Assembly: GCA_910584075.1 (NCBI GenBank)
Contig: CAJTZI010000001.1
Coordinates: forward strand, 47,629 to 111,628
Length of the DNA stretch: 64,000 nt
Origin: an uncultured Oscillibacter sp.
GTDB taxonomy: Bacteria > Bacillota > Clostridia > Oscillospirales > Oscillospiraceae
Direction: 5' to 3'
Shown here one piece after another: positions 40,883 to 49,136 of the stretch. How positions within the stretch are numbered: the stretch's first letter is position 1; the number at the start of each line of letters is the position of its first letter. A program made the translations under genes and the position numbers. Under the pieces are notes generated by a model. That model was not told where the DNA came from and ran no database searches. It saw nothing but the letters and a program-made list of their open reading frames with translations.

Positions 40883-41509
40883 TCAGCGGATAAAGTTCAT
40901 CATGGGCCGGGGACTGTCCGCCGGAGGCGGTACCGCCGTGTCGTGCAGCACCTTCACCATCCAGGCCATGTTCCGCCCCAGCTTCCGGGCCACCGCCATG
41001 CCCTCCTCATCCGCCAGCACCTCACCGGGGTCCGCGCCGTGGACGGCGCCCCAGTAGTCGGAGGTGACGATGACCATCTCCATGGCGTCCATGGTGCCCA
41101 GCAGCTGCTGGTAGGTCTCCATGCCGCCGCTGCGGCGCAGGGTGCAAAGGGCTCCGCCCACCTTGTGGCGAAGCTGGTTATCCCCGCAGCCCGCCGCCAG
41201 CATCAGGCGGTCCAGCACGCATTTCATCCCCCCGGCGATGCCGCCGTGGTACACCGGAGATGCCAGCAGGATGCCGTCGGCCTCGATGCAGGCGGCGATG
41301 ATCTCATTGACGCCGTCGTCATTCCGGACGCAGCGGAGGCTTCCGGTGTTCAGGCAGTGGTAGCAGGCCATGCAGGGGCGGACGTCGGGTCCTGGCTGAA
41401 AGACCCGGAACTCCACGCCCGCGGCCTCTGCCTCCCGGCCCGCGGCCTCCAGGCACCGGGCGGTGTTGCCGTTTTTGCGGGGACTGCCGTTGATCGCGAC
41501 GATTTTCAT
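40883..41509 (-). CDS. NADPH-dependent FMN reductase-like flavodoxin-fold protein
   Basis: 208 aa. The flavodoxin-like fold begins INGSPRKNGNTARCLEAA (FMN phosphate loop at 7-16), followed by the CMACYHCLNTGSLRC cluster of Cys residues (positions 46-59) typical of the NADPH-dependent reductase group with a cysteine pair, then LASPVYHGGIAGGMKCVLDRL. It probably reduces flavins or quinones in the cytoplasm. Monocistronic with its own terminator. Confidence 0.85.
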   Translation of the reverse strand: MKIVAINGSPRKNGNTARCLEAAGREAEAAGVEFRVFQPGPDVRPCMACYHCLNTGSLRCVRNDDGVNEIIAACIEADGILLASPVYHGGIAGGMKCVLDRLMLAAGCGDNQLRHKVGGALCTLRRSGGMETYQQLLGTMDAMEMVIVTSDYWGAVHGADPGEVLADEEGMAVARKLGRNMAWMVKVLHDTAVPPPADSPRPMMNFIR

Positions 41510-41601
41510 ATAAGGGGCCTCCTTTTTATCTGTATATGGTCTCTATCATATCGAAAACCGGCGGAGATTGCAAGGGAAAGGCGGAATTGACCGATGGTCT
41601 C

Positions 41602-41905
41602 TCAGATCAGCCGCAGCATCTGCCTGACAAACTCTGCGGACAGGCGGGACGCCCGGGCACAGTTCTTCTCAAAGCTCCCCGCACCGTCGTGGTCCCTGGT
41701 ATCCGTGACCGTCCGGAAAGCGAGAAAGGGAGAACCCGGTTCACGCAGCACACGTGGGCTACCGCTGCGGTCTCCATATCTGCGCTGAGCGGTGCCCAGG
41801 AGGCCGCCAGCCGCTCCCGCCCCTCCCCCTCCACGAAGTGCTCCCCGGTGACCACTCTGCCGAAAAACACCCTGCGTCCCAGCTCCAGGTGTCCGGCCGC
41901 CCTCC
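41602..41905 (-). pseudogene. remnant of 5'-methylthioadenosine/SAH nucleosidase (MTAN)
   Basis: Minus-strand frames encode the C-terminal half of MTAN (MtnN/Pfs): FFGRVVTGEHFVEG, then SADMETAAVAHVCCVNRV with the ribose-binding Met-Glu, and after a frame change PFLAFRTVTDTRDHDGA and SRLSAEFVRQMLR to the end. The frame changes near 41728-41733, and the first half of the enzyme, with its adenine and catalytic residues, is missing. It cannot give an active enzyme. A full copy may exist elsewhere. Confidence 0.7.
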
Positions 41906-42083
41906 CCTTCCGGCAAAACTGTTTTTTCCACTGTACCGCAGAATTTCGGATTTCGCAAGTGCCCGGCAGAGGGAAGAGGAGATTTTCCGGGCGGATTTTC
42001 ATAAAAAGGGCTTTTTCTCCCGGGAAAAACGTGGTATCATACGAGGCAGAAAATCAGAACTTCAGAAGACGGAGGAATTCCCT

Positions 42084-43262
42084 ATGAACAACCATGAGAT
42101 GCTGCTCCTGAAGCTGGGCGAGGTGGTCCTGAAGGGCCAGAACCGCCGCTCCTTTGAGGACCGGCTTGTCACCAACGTCCGGCGGCGGCTGAAAAAGTGC
42201 GGCAGCTTTCAGGTCTACGTCCGCCAGAGCACCATCTACGCCGAGCCGGTGAATGAGAGCTGTGACATGGAGGCGGCGTATCGGGCCGCCCGTCAGGTGT
42301 TCGGCGTGGTGAGCGTGGCCCGGGCGGTACCCTGTGAGAAGACCGTCCCCGCCATTGTGGAGACCGCCAGAACCTATCTGGCGGACGCCTTCGCTCAGGC
42401 CGGGAGCTTCAAGGTGGAGAGCAAGCGGGCGGACAAGAACTACCCGATGAACTCCATCCAGGTCTCCCAGGCCGTGGGCGGAGATCTGGCGGAGCTGTTC
42501 CCCAATGTGACGGTGGACGTGCACAGCCCGGAGCTGACGGTCTACGTGGAGATTCGGGAGAAGTACGCCTATGTCCACGCCCCCGCCGTCCCCGGGGCCG
42601 GGGGCCTGCCGGTGGGCATGGGGGGCCACGCCGTCTCCCTCCTCTCCGGAGGACTGGACAGTCCGGTATCCTCCTGGATGATGGCCCGACGGGGAGTGGA
42701 GCTGGAGATGGTCCATTTCGTCTCCCCGCCCTACACCTCCCAGCAGGCCCAGGACAAGGTGCTGGAGCTGGCCCAGCTGCTGACAGCCTGGTGCGGCCGG
42801 ATGCTGGTCCACATCGTGCCCTTCACGGAGATCCAGGAGGAGATCCGCCGCAAGTGTCCGGAGGAGTATTTTACATTGATTATGCGCCGCTTCATGATGC
42901 GTCTGGCGGAGGCCGTGGCAAGACGGGCCGGGGCCAAGGCCCTCATTACCGGCGAGTCCCTGGGTCAGGTAGCCAGTCAGACCATGATGGCCCTGGCCGC
43001 CACGGACGACGTGGCCGGGATGCCCGTTCTGCGGCCCCTGATCGGCATGGACAAGGTGGAGATCATCCGAATGGCCCGGGAGATCGGGACCTATGAGACC
43101 TCCATTCTCCCCTACGAGGACTGCTGCACGGTCTTCACCCCCAGGCACCCGGCCACCAGGCCCGGCCTGGAGGAGGTGCGCAGGGCGGAGGCCGCACTGG
43201 ATGTGGAGGGGCTGGTGGCCAAGGCCCTGGAGGGGGAGAGCTGGATCAGGGTGAAGCCCTGA
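42084..43262 (+). CDS. thiI: tRNA 4-thiouridine synthase / sulfurtransferase
   Basis: 392 aa from the ATG at 42084 behind GGAGGA. The N-terminal ferredoxin-like and THUMP domains cover 1-165 (LLLKLGEVVLKGQNRRSFEDRL, YVEIREKYAYVHA); the PP-loop ATPase begins SLLSGGLDSPVSSW, with RFMMRLAEAVARRAGAKALITGESLGQVASQT after it. The C-terminal rhodanese domain of E. coli ThiI is absent, as usual in Firmicutes, where a partner cysteine desulfurase (NifZ) provides sulfur. It makes s4U8 in tRNA and may act in thiazole synthesis. Confidence 0.96.
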   Translation: MNNHEMLLLKLGEVVLKGQNRRSFEDRLVTNVRRRLKKCGSFQVYVRQSTIYAEPVNESCDMEAAYRAARQVFGVVSVARAVPCEKTVPAIVETARTYLADAFAQAGSFKVESKRADKNYPMNSIQVSQAVGGDLAELFPNVTVDVHSPELTVYVEIREKYAYVHAPAVPGAGGLPVGMGGHAVSLLSGGLDSPVSSWMMARRGVELEMVHFVSPPYTSQQAQDKVLELAQLLTAWCGRMLVHIVPFTEIQEEIRRKCPEEYFTLIMRRFMMRLAEAVARRAGAKALITGESLGQVASQTMMALAATDDVAGMPVLRPLIGMDKVEIIRMAREIGTYETSILPYEDCCTVFTPRHPATRPGLEEVRRAEAALDVEGLVAKALEGESWIRVKP

Positions 43263-43289
43263 GGGGCTGCTCGCCCTTGCGGGCGGGGG

Positions 43290-43338
43290 AAGCTTTTACT
43301 CGCCCCGACGGGCAGGGAGGATTTCAGCCATGATGATA
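43290..43338 (-). repeat. fragment of the intergenic repeat (inverted)
   Basis: The sequence GATTTCAGCCATGATGAT, preceded by GCCCCGACGGGCAGGGAG, is the reverse complement of the terminal part of the two larger repeat copies at 44.2 and 49.4 kb (ATCATCATGGCTGAAATC then C-rich). Confidence 0.65.
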
Positions 43339-43416
43339 GCTGATTCATTGTACAGCCCCCAGTATCTCTTCCCGCGCTTCGTGCATGGCCGGTCCCGTTT
43401 GGGTGGGATTCTGCTC

Positions 43417-43626
43417 CTATTCCCTCGGAAGGCCCCGGCCTGTGCGCAAGCCCAGGAGGAAGGCGTGGATGGCGGTGAATTCCTGCGTCTTTTTGTAAGT
43501 AGCCGCAAGATCCGGCTCCAGTGTGTTTTCCATCAGCGAGAAGTATGCCTCATAATCTCCCCGTGAAGCAGTTTTGACCTGTGGATCAATATAATTTGCA
43601 TATAGCCATTTCACGAAGTCTGACAT
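43417..43626 (-). CDS. small hypothetical protein (69 aa)
   Basis: 69 aa with GAGGAGGT before the ATG. Charged, largely helical: SDFVKWLYANYIDPQVKTAS then YEAYFSLMENTLEPDLAATYKKTQEFTAIHAFLLGLRTG. No family recognised with confidence; small proteins of this shape occur next to XRE genes in Clostridia. It is divergent from the broken XRE gene at 43709, with which it shares an 80-bp promoter gap. Confidence 0.7.
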   Translation of the reverse strand: MSDFVKWLYANYIDPQVKTASRGDYEAYFSLMENTLEPDLAATYKKTQEFTAIHAFLLGLRTGRGLPRE

Positions 43627-43708
43627 TTTTTACCTCCTCGCAGGACCATACATTTGTGGTTCTGCAATTATATTAGCACATCACCATTGGGGTGCCAAGG
43701 AGATTCTT

Positions 43709-43922
43709 ATGGAAATCATAATATAAAGACAGACTAAAAGAATTGCGGAAGGAATTTCGTGAAACACAGGTCCAAGTTGCTTCTGATGTAGGGATAGCCG
43801 AGCGGCATTACCAGAAATTGGAATGTGGAGAGAATTATCCGGGAATAGAAACCGTTTGGAAATTGACAGACCATTTCAACGTAACCATCGACTATCTGGT
43901 AGGCCGCACAAACGACCGCTGA
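43709..43922 (+). pseudogene. XRE-family regulator with a frameshift near its start
   Basis: AAGGAG and ATG at 43709 open a frame (ATG GAA ATC ATA ATA) that stops at TAA after five codons. In the next frame, from about 43725, a clear XRE domain follows: RLKELRKEFRETQVQVASDV, IAERHYQKLECGENYPGIET, and FNVTIDYLVGRTNDR up to the stop at 43922. A single-base change in ATAATATAAAG would restore a 69-70-aa protein. The intact C-terminal part argues for a recent loss or a sequencing error. Confidence 0.75.
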
Positions 43923-43954
43923 CCGCCCCGGCCCCCCCGCACGGGACAGGGTAT

Positions 43955-44240
43955 GCGTGAAGCGCGGGAAGCGGCGCAAGAGGCCTTGCGTCAAACCTGC
44001 AAAACAGCCTCGTTGGCAGGCACAACTGCGGCAGAGCGCCAACGGGCGGTACGCTGTCAGACGCAGCCGGATTGAGACTGCCAAATTTTCGGGCACCGTC
44101 TGAGGAGACCCCCGCATTTGGGCGAAATTTGCCCGAACGGGCACATTCTCGCCCCAGCGTCGTTTTCTCTTTTGGACCGTGCACGGCCATCATCATGGCT
44201 GAAATCTCCCCCGCCCGAAGGGCGGTCACCCCCCCCGTCC
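43955..44240 (+). repeat. intergenic repeat, copy A
   Basis: About 285 bp similar to 49137-49470. Shared blocks include GCGGGAAGCGGCGC, GAGGCCTTGCGTCAAACCTG, ACAACTGCGGCAGAGCGCCA, TTTTGGACCGTGCACGGCC and CATCATCATGGCTGAAATC. It starts just after the broken XRE gene and ends before cinA. Reverse-strand reading frames are conserved, but so is the DNA, and there is no good start, so no protein is called. Confidence 0.8.
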
Positions 44241-44310
44241 CGCGCCCGCGGCGCGAAATCCCCCGTCCCCCGCAGGGCCCCCCACTCCCTTGGAAAGGAA
44301 GATCCATACC

Positions 44311-45563
44311 ATGTCCCATATAGCTGAAATCCTCGCTGTTGGCACGGAGCTGCTTCTCGGCAACATCGTAAACACCAACGCCCAGGCCATCTCCCAGAGC
44401 CTCTCCACCCTGGGGATCAACGTCTTCTGGCACACCGTGGTGGGCGACAACCCGGAGCGCCTGAAAGAGGCCCTGTCCATTGCCCGCCGCCGGGCGGACA
44501 TCATCATCACCACCGGTGGCCTGGGCCCCACCTACGATGATCTGACCAAGCAGACCATCTGTGAGGCCTTCGGTCAGAAGCTGGTGCTCCATCCGGAGAT
44601 CCTGGAGGAGATCCGGCGCTTTTACGAGACCTCCCTCCACGTCCCCATGCTGAGAACAACACCCAGCAGGCCGAGCTGCCGGAAAACGGCGTCATTTTCG
44701 ACAATCCCGTGGGCACCGCCCCCGGCTGCGCCTTTGAGAGCGGCGGCGTCCACGTCCTCATGCTTCCCGGTCCGCCCCATGAGATGTCCACCATGCTCCG
44801 CCGCTGTGCGGAGCCCTACCTGCGCAGGCTGTCCCATGAGGTCATCGTCTCCCGGGACATCATGACTTTTGGCATGGGGGAGAGCTCCGTGGAGGAGCTG
44901 CTGAGGGAAAAAATGACCCATATGACCAATCCCACCCTGGCCACCTACGCCAAGCCCTTTGAGGTGCGCCTCCGGGCCACCGCCAAGGCCGCAGCGGCGG
45001 AGGAGGCCCTGGCCATGCTGGCCCCTGTGGAGCGGATGGTCAAAGACACCCTGGGGGAGATTGTCTACGGCGTGGACATCTCCGGTCTGGCGGAGGCGTG
45101 CCTGATGCTGCTGAAGGAAAAGGGGCTGACCCTGGCAACCGCCGAGAGCTGTACCGGCGGAATGGCGGCCGAGCGGCTCACCGCCATCCCCGGTGCCTCC
45201 GCGGTGTACCGGGGCGGCGTTGTGAGCTACTGGACCAGCGTCAAGGGGGACGTGCTCCAGGTCCCCCGGGAGATTCTGGATTCCTGCGGCGCCGTGTCCC
45301 CGGAGTGCGCCCGGGCCATGGCGGAGGGCGTCCGGAAGATCACCGGAGCGGACATCGGCGTGTCCGTCACCGGGGCGGCGGGGCCGGACCCGGACGAGCG
45401 AGGCGTCCCCGTGGGAATTGTCTACGTGGGTCTGGCGGCGCCGGAGGGGACGTATTGCCGCTCCCTGGACCTGGGGCGGCGGCGGAGGGACCGGATCCAG
45501 GGGCTGGCGGCAAACCACGCCTTCGACGTGGTCCGGCGGTACCTGACAGGACTGCCCATCTGA
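44311..45563 (+). pseudogene. cinA: cinA, interrupted by a one-base frameshift
   Basis: The frame from ATG 44311 (AAAGGAAG before it) encodes the CinA N-terminal molybdopterin-like domain: [34 protein letters not shown]. After CCC ATG CTG at 44644-44652 the frame shifts: one base, apparently a G of CTG GAG AAC, is missing, and the continuation [20 protein letters not shown] and PGPPHEM lies in another frame and runs to 45563 through the PncC-like nicotinamide-mononucleotide deamidase domain (TLATAESCTGGMAAERLT). The total length is 1 bp short of a multiple of three. All other family residues are intact. Confidence 0.88.
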
Positions 45564-45578
45564 GCGGGCCGGGTACAT

Positions 45579-45611
45579 AAAAAGCGAGGCGGTCCCCAGC
45601 CTCGCTTTTCT
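45579..45611. terminator. bidirectional terminator after cinA
   Basis: AAAAGCGAGGC / GCCTCGCTTTT stem; it also ends the small convergent gene at 45613. Confidence 0.9.
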
Positions 45612-45612
45612 C

Positions 45613-45828
45613 TCATTCCGGTGGAAGAAGGTGGAGCTGCTCCGCTGTCTGGCAGACGGTTCTCAGGATTCTCTTGGCCTCCCCGATATTCAGCGCCTCC
45701 AGGGATTCTTGGGCGTCAAAGGCAGCCAGAACCGCCGCGGCGTACAGGCGGTTGTAATTGAGCCGCGGATTCTCCGTGCTGAGCTTTTTCTCAAGAATGT
45801 CTTTCGGATTTGCCTTGTATTTTGCCAT
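45613..45828 (-). CDS. small hypothetical protein, partner of the RHH repressor
   Basis: 71 aa. Basic start (AKYKANPKDILEKKLS), a segment NYNRLYAAAVLAAFDAQESLEALNIGEAKRIL and a C-terminal PPE. Possibly all-helical. A run of G with GGGGAA precedes the ATG at 45828. It is divergent from the ribbon-helix-helix gene; its promoter and that of its partner are each covered by one arm of a perfect 20-bp inverted repeat. The function is unknown. Confidence 0.65.
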   Translation of the reverse strand: MAKYKANPKDILEKKLSTENPRLNYNRLYAAAVLAAFDAQESLEALNIGEAKRILRTVCQTAEQLHLLPPE

Positions 45829-45847
45829 AAGGTTCCCCCCCCCCCTG

Positions 45848-45925
45848 ATTATATTTTGATTTCATTTTATATCCACTTTCGACAAAAATGGACAAAATGG
45901 ATATAAAATGAAATCAATCTATAAT
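45848..45925. promoter_or_regulatory. divergent promoters with a perfect 20-bp inverted repeat
   Basis: The arm at 45856-45875 (TTGATTTCATTTTATATCCA) is exactly complementary to 45898-45917, with a 22-bp spacer. A TATAAT lies just outside each arm: minus strand 45848-45853 and plus strand 45920-45925. Each arm thus overlaps the -35 to -10 spacer of one promoter. The spacer has two TGGACAAAATGG-type direct repeats. Confidence 0.85.
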
Positions 45926-45942
45926 GAATCTGAGGTCTCGAT

Positions 45943-46104
45943 ATGGCGATTAAAGGGCTGTCCATCCGCATTGATGAAGCGATGCTTCATAAGCTGCATA
46001 TTCTTGCCGACTACGAGGGACGTTCCGCCAACAGCCAGGTTTTGATTCTGATCCGGGACGCCGTTGAGCGATACGAGGAAAAACACGGAAAGATCGAGCT
46101 GTAA
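45943..46104 (+). CDS. ribbon-helix-helix (Arc-type) DNA-binding protein
   Basis: 53 aa, ATG at 45943 after GAGGT. It reads IKGLSIRIDEAMLHKLHI, then ADYEGRSANSQVLILIRDAVE, the beta strand and two helices of the Arc/CopG family, with the NS-Q turn typical of the Arc group. It should bind as a dimer of dimers; the inverted repeat directly upstream is the obvious target, so it probably represses itself and the divergent gene. Confidence 0.85.
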   Translation: MAIKGLSIRIDEAMLHKLHILADYEGRSANSQVLILIRDAVERYEEKHGKIEL

Positions 46105-46205
46105 GTCCCCTCCGTTTCCGCCTTGACAACCGGCCCGGGATCCTCTATGATGAAAAAGCCGCGGGGCTCCGGACCTCCGCAAAACGAGAGAGAGGAAACA
46201 GTGCC

Positions 46206-46436
46206 ATGGACATAAATTTTGACGTGAAAGCCAAGATCGAGGAGCTGGTGGAAAAGCTCCAGAAGGATCCCGCCTTGCTCAAACGCTTCCAGTCCGACCC
46301 CATCCAGACTGTGGAGGGCCTGCTGGGCGTGGACCTGCCTGACGACAAGCTCCAGCCCCTGGTGGCCGGCATCAAGGCCAAATTGGCCGCCGCAGACATC
46401 GGCGGCAAGCTGGAGGGCCTGAAAAAGCTCTTTTGA
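46206..46436 (+). CDS. small conserved helical protein (76 aa)
   Basis: 76 aa, AGAGAGG ribosome site. Helical and charged: DVKAKIEELVEKLQKDPALLKRFQ, then TVEGLLGVDLPDDKLQPLVAGIKAKLAAADI. The pattern (helix, LLGVDLPDD, helix) recurs in small proteins of gut Clostridia of unknown role. It lies between the RHH gene and a bidirectional terminator. Confidence 0.65.
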   Translation: MDINFDVKAKIEELVEKLQKDPALLKRFQSDPIQTVEGLLGVDLPDDKLQPLVAGIKAKLAAADIGGKLEGLKKLF

Positions 46437-46446
46437 CCGCAAGCGC

Positions 46447-46479
46447 AAAAAGCTCCCCGGAGGATTCCTCCGGGGAGCT
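46447..46479. terminator. bidirectional terminator
   Basis: AAAGCTCCCCGGAGG / CCTCCGGGGAGCTTT stem with an ATT loop, between convergent genes. Confidence 0.85.
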
Positions 46480-46495
46480 TTGGCGTCTATACGGC

Positions 46496-47493
46496 TTACT
46501 TTCTGCTCTCGGCAACGGCAACAGCCACGGCCACCGTGGCGCCCACCATGGGGTTGTTGCCCATCCCCAGGAAGCCCATCATCTCCACGTGGGCGGGGAC
46601 GGAGCTGGAACCGGCGAACTGGGCATCGGAGTGCATCCGGCCCATGGTGTCGGTCATGCCGTAGCTGGCGGGACCGGCGGCCATGTTGTCGGGATGCAGG
46701 GTGCGGCCGGTGCCGCCGCCGGAGGCCACAGAGAAGTACCTCTTCCCCTGCTCGTAGCACTCCTTCTTGTAGGTGCCCGCCACAGGGTGCTGGAACCGGG
46801 TGGGGTTGGTGGAGTTGCCGGTGATGGACACGTCCACGCCCTCCAGGTGCATGATGGCCACGCCCTCCAGACGTCATCGGCGCCGTAGCAGCGGACGTTT
46901 GCCCGCTCGCCCTCGGAATAGCGGGTCTCCTTGACCACCTTCACCTCGCCGGTGCCGTAGTCAAACTGGGTCTGCACATAGGTGAAGCCGTTGATGCGGC
47001 TGATAATCTGGGCGGCGTCCTTGCCCAGGCCGTTGAGGATAACCCGCAGGGGCTCCTTGCGGGCCTTGTTGGCGTTGCGGACGATGCCGATGGCGCCCTC
47101 GGCGGCGGCAAAGGACTCGTGGCCCGCCAGGAAGGCGAAGCACTTGGTCTCGTCCCGCAGCAGCATGGCGCCAAGGTTGCCGTGCCCCAGGCCCACCTTG
47201 CGGTCCTCGGCCACGGAGCCGGAGATGCAGAAGGCCTGGAGGCCCTCGCCGATGGCCTCGGCGGCCTCGGCGGCGGTGGCCACGTTCTTCTTCAGCGCAA
47301 TGGCCGCGCCCACGCAGTAGGCCCAGCAGGCGTTCTCAAAGCAGATGGGCTGGATACCCTTGACAATCTCGTAGGGGTCGAAGCCGGCGGCCTGGCAGAT
47401 CTCCCGGCACTCCTCCACGGTCTTGATTCCGTACTGAGACAGGACGGAATTGATCTTTTCGATTCTTCTCTCGTAGCTTTCAAACAGAGCCAT
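46496..47493 (-). pseudogene. GGGtGRT-family protein, interrupted by a one-base frameshift
   Basis: The frame from ATG 47493 encodes the first two thirds (ALFESYERRIEKINSVLSQ, AAEAAEAIGEGLQAFCISG, AFLAGHESFAAAEGAIGIV) up to RCYGADDV at about 46875, then continues in another frame with AIMHLEGVDVSITGN, SVASGGGTGRTLHPDNMAAG and DAQFAGSSSVPAHVEMMG. One base is missing near 46870 (DDV then LEG expected). The GGGTGRT motif that names the family is intact in the second frame. The total length is 1 bp short of a multiple of three. Confidence 0.88.
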
Positions 47494-47512
47494 TTCTCAA
47501 TTCCTCCTTTTC

Positions 47513-48205
47513 TTACTCGTGACGGGGGTCGATATACTTGGCGGCCCCATCGAACTGGCCGTAGCAGCCCTTGGCCTTTTCCAGGGCCTCATTGGCGTCG
47601 GTGCCCTTCTTGATGGCGTCCATCATCTTGCCCAGGTTCACAAACTCGTAGCCGATGATCTCGTCGTCCTTGTTCAGGGCGATGCGGGTGACATAGCCCT
47701 CAGCCATCTCCAGGTAGCGGGGGCCCTTGGCCTTGGTGCCGAACATGGTGCCCACCTGGGACCTGAGGCCCTTGCCCAGGTCCTCCAGGGAGGCGCCCAC
47801 GGGCAGTCCGCCCTCGGAGAAGGCGGTCTGGGTGCGGCCGTAGACAATCTGGAGGAACAGCTCCCGCATGGCGGTGTTGATGGCGTCGCACACCAGGTCG
47901 GTGTTCAGGGCCTCCAGCAGGGTTTTGCCGATGAGGATCTCGCTGGCCATGGCGGCGGAGTGGGTCATGCCGGAGCAGCCCAGGGTCTCGACCAGCGCCT
48001 CCTCAATGATGCCGTCCTTGACGTTGAGGGTGAGCTTGCAGGCGCCCTGCTGGGGAGCGCACCAGCCCACGCCGTGGGTGAGGCCGGAGATGTCCTTAAT
48101 TTCCTTGGCCTGGACCCACTTGCCCTCCTCGGGGATGGGGGCGGGACCGTGGTACGCGCCCTTGGCGACGGGGCACATGTTTTGCACTTCGGTAGAGTAG
48201 ATCAT
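47513..48205 (-). CDS. NifU-like iron-sulfur cluster scaffold protein
   Basis: 230 aa from the ATG at 48205 behind AAAGGAA; the longer open frame passes through the promoter. NifU/IscU-like N-terminal fold: NVKDGIIEEALVETLGCSGMTHSAAMASEILIGKTL with the cluster Cys in LGCSGM, after an N-terminal segment containing MCPVAKG and CAPQQG. In this family the protein is paired with the GGGtGRT protein, as here, 19 bp downstream. The pair probably handles an Fe-S cluster or its sulfur; the exact role is not established. Confidence 0.82.
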   Translation of the reverse strand: MIYSTEVQNMCPVAKGAYHGPAPIPEEGKWVQAKEIKDISGLTHGVGWCAPQQGACKLTLNVKDGIIEEALVETLGCSGMTHSAAMASEILIGKTLLEALNTDLVCDAINTAMRELFLQIVYGRTQTAFSEGGLPVGASLEDLGKGLRSQVGTMFGTKAKGPRYLEMAEGYVTRIALNKDDEIIGYEFVNLGKMMDAIKKGTDANEALEKAKGCYGQFDGAAKYIDPRHE

Positions 48206-48283
48206 GTTCGCACGTTCCTTTCCTGATCTGTTTTTGCGGAGTTCCGGCGTCCGCCGGAGGGTTCCGGGGAAATTTCCGAAAGT

Positions 48284-48312
48284 ATTATATCGGTAAACGA
48301 TTACCTTGTCAA
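48284..48312 (-). promoter_or_regulatory. promoter with a palindrome in its spacer
   Basis: Minus strand TTGACA (48307-48312), a 17-bp spacer, TATAAT (48284-48289): a perfect sigma-A promoter. GGTAAACGATTACC (48292-48305), a palindrome, fills the spacer, where a repressor would block polymerase directly. It resembles LacI-type operators. Confidence 0.75.
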
Positions 48313-48405
48313 GGCGAACGGGCTGATTCCGGCGGGTTTTTGGCCGCTTAAATTTGGAGGCGGTTTCCTGTGAAAAATGACAAGAGAGACGCCGAAGAGC
48401 GTCTC

Positions 48406-48645
48406 TCAATCTTTTTCGTAAGTCAGGATGTCCTGGACCTGACAGTCCAATACATAACAGATGCGGGCCAGAATGTCGGCGTCAATGCGGCTGACATCTC
48501 CGTCGTACCATTTATCTATGACTGGAAATGTAGAGCCGATTGCCTTAGTCAATTTATTGCGGTTGATCCCCCGTTTGTCAAGCAGCTCTTTTAGGTTGAT
48601 TTTTATATGTCCGTAATCCTTCTGCGTGAGGATCGACTTCTCCAT
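48406..48645 (-). CDS. XRE-family regulator
   Basis: 79 aa from the ATG at 48645. Helix-turn-helix: KINLKELLDKRGINRNKLTKAIGSTFPVIDKWYDGDVSRIDADILARICYVLDCQVQDIL. The promoter gap to the divergent gene has an AATTGT/ACAATT palindrome overlapping the -35 box. This suggests a small phage-like switch controlling the 64-aa gene. Confidence 0.82.
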   Translation of the reverse strand: MEKSILTQKDYGHIKINLKELLDKRGINRNKLTKAIGSTFPVIDKWYDGDVSRIDADILARICYVLDCQVQDILTYEKD

Positions 48646-48686
48646 ATATATCACTCGCCTTCTGCATATATACTATACATAAATAT

Positions 48687-48720
48687 AATTGTTGACAATT
48701 TGCATAATAATAGTTATTAT
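48687..48720 (+). promoter_or_regulatory. promoter with palindromic operator
   Basis: TTGACA (48692-48697), a 17-bp spacer, TATTAT (48715-48720). AATTGTTGACAATT (48687-48700) is a 14-bp palindrome centred on the -35 box, a natural operator for the divergent XRE protein. Confidence 0.65.
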
Positions 48721-48789
48721 ATTTATATATACTATTTCAAAATATATCCAAGGCGCTTCATAATTAGTGGTTTGGGGAGGAGATGACGT

Positions 48790-48984
48790 ATGGTAAAACC
48801 GGAGTTTTATATTGAGCAATATCCAAGATTAGTTACGGTAATAGACGAGACAATCACGCAGCTGGATGCTCTCCCTTTGGACTATGTCCGTTATGAGTAT
48901 TTAAGAACCATTTTAAGGGTCGCGCTTCTCACAGCAGAAGAGAACTACATTCTGGCTTGTGAAGAGGAAGAATCTGAGACATGA
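48790..48984 (+). CDS. small hypothetical protein (64 aa)
   Basis: 64 aa, GGGGAGGAG before the ATG. Helical and acidic: KPEFYIEQYPRLVTVIDETITQ, then LPLDYVRYEYLRTILRVALL and the tail ACEEEESET. Divergent from the XRE regulator. Unknown function; the size and setting could suit an antitoxin or a phage-type small gene, but no toxin is adjacent. Confidence 0.65.
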   Translation: MVKPEFYIEQYPRLVTVIDETITQLDALPLDYVRYEYLRTILRVALLTAEENYILACEEEESET

Positions 48985-49136
48985 AAAAGCCGGCCGCTCC
49001 GCAATTTGGCGGAACGGCCAGCTTTTTGGGCTCTGAGCGGCAACCTGCAAGACTGTCAGAGGATGGCCAGCAGAGGGCTGCTGGCCCCACAGCTCTGCCG
49101 GTAGAACAGCATCCCATCCCGCAAAGACCCAGCCAG

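Noticed and set aside
43734-44144. minus-strand protein-like frames in both repeat copies (AYRPLALCRSC-type)
   Set aside because: The frame is kept in both copies because the DNA is kept; the start lacks a ribosome site and the substitutions are not biased to third positions on brief reading.
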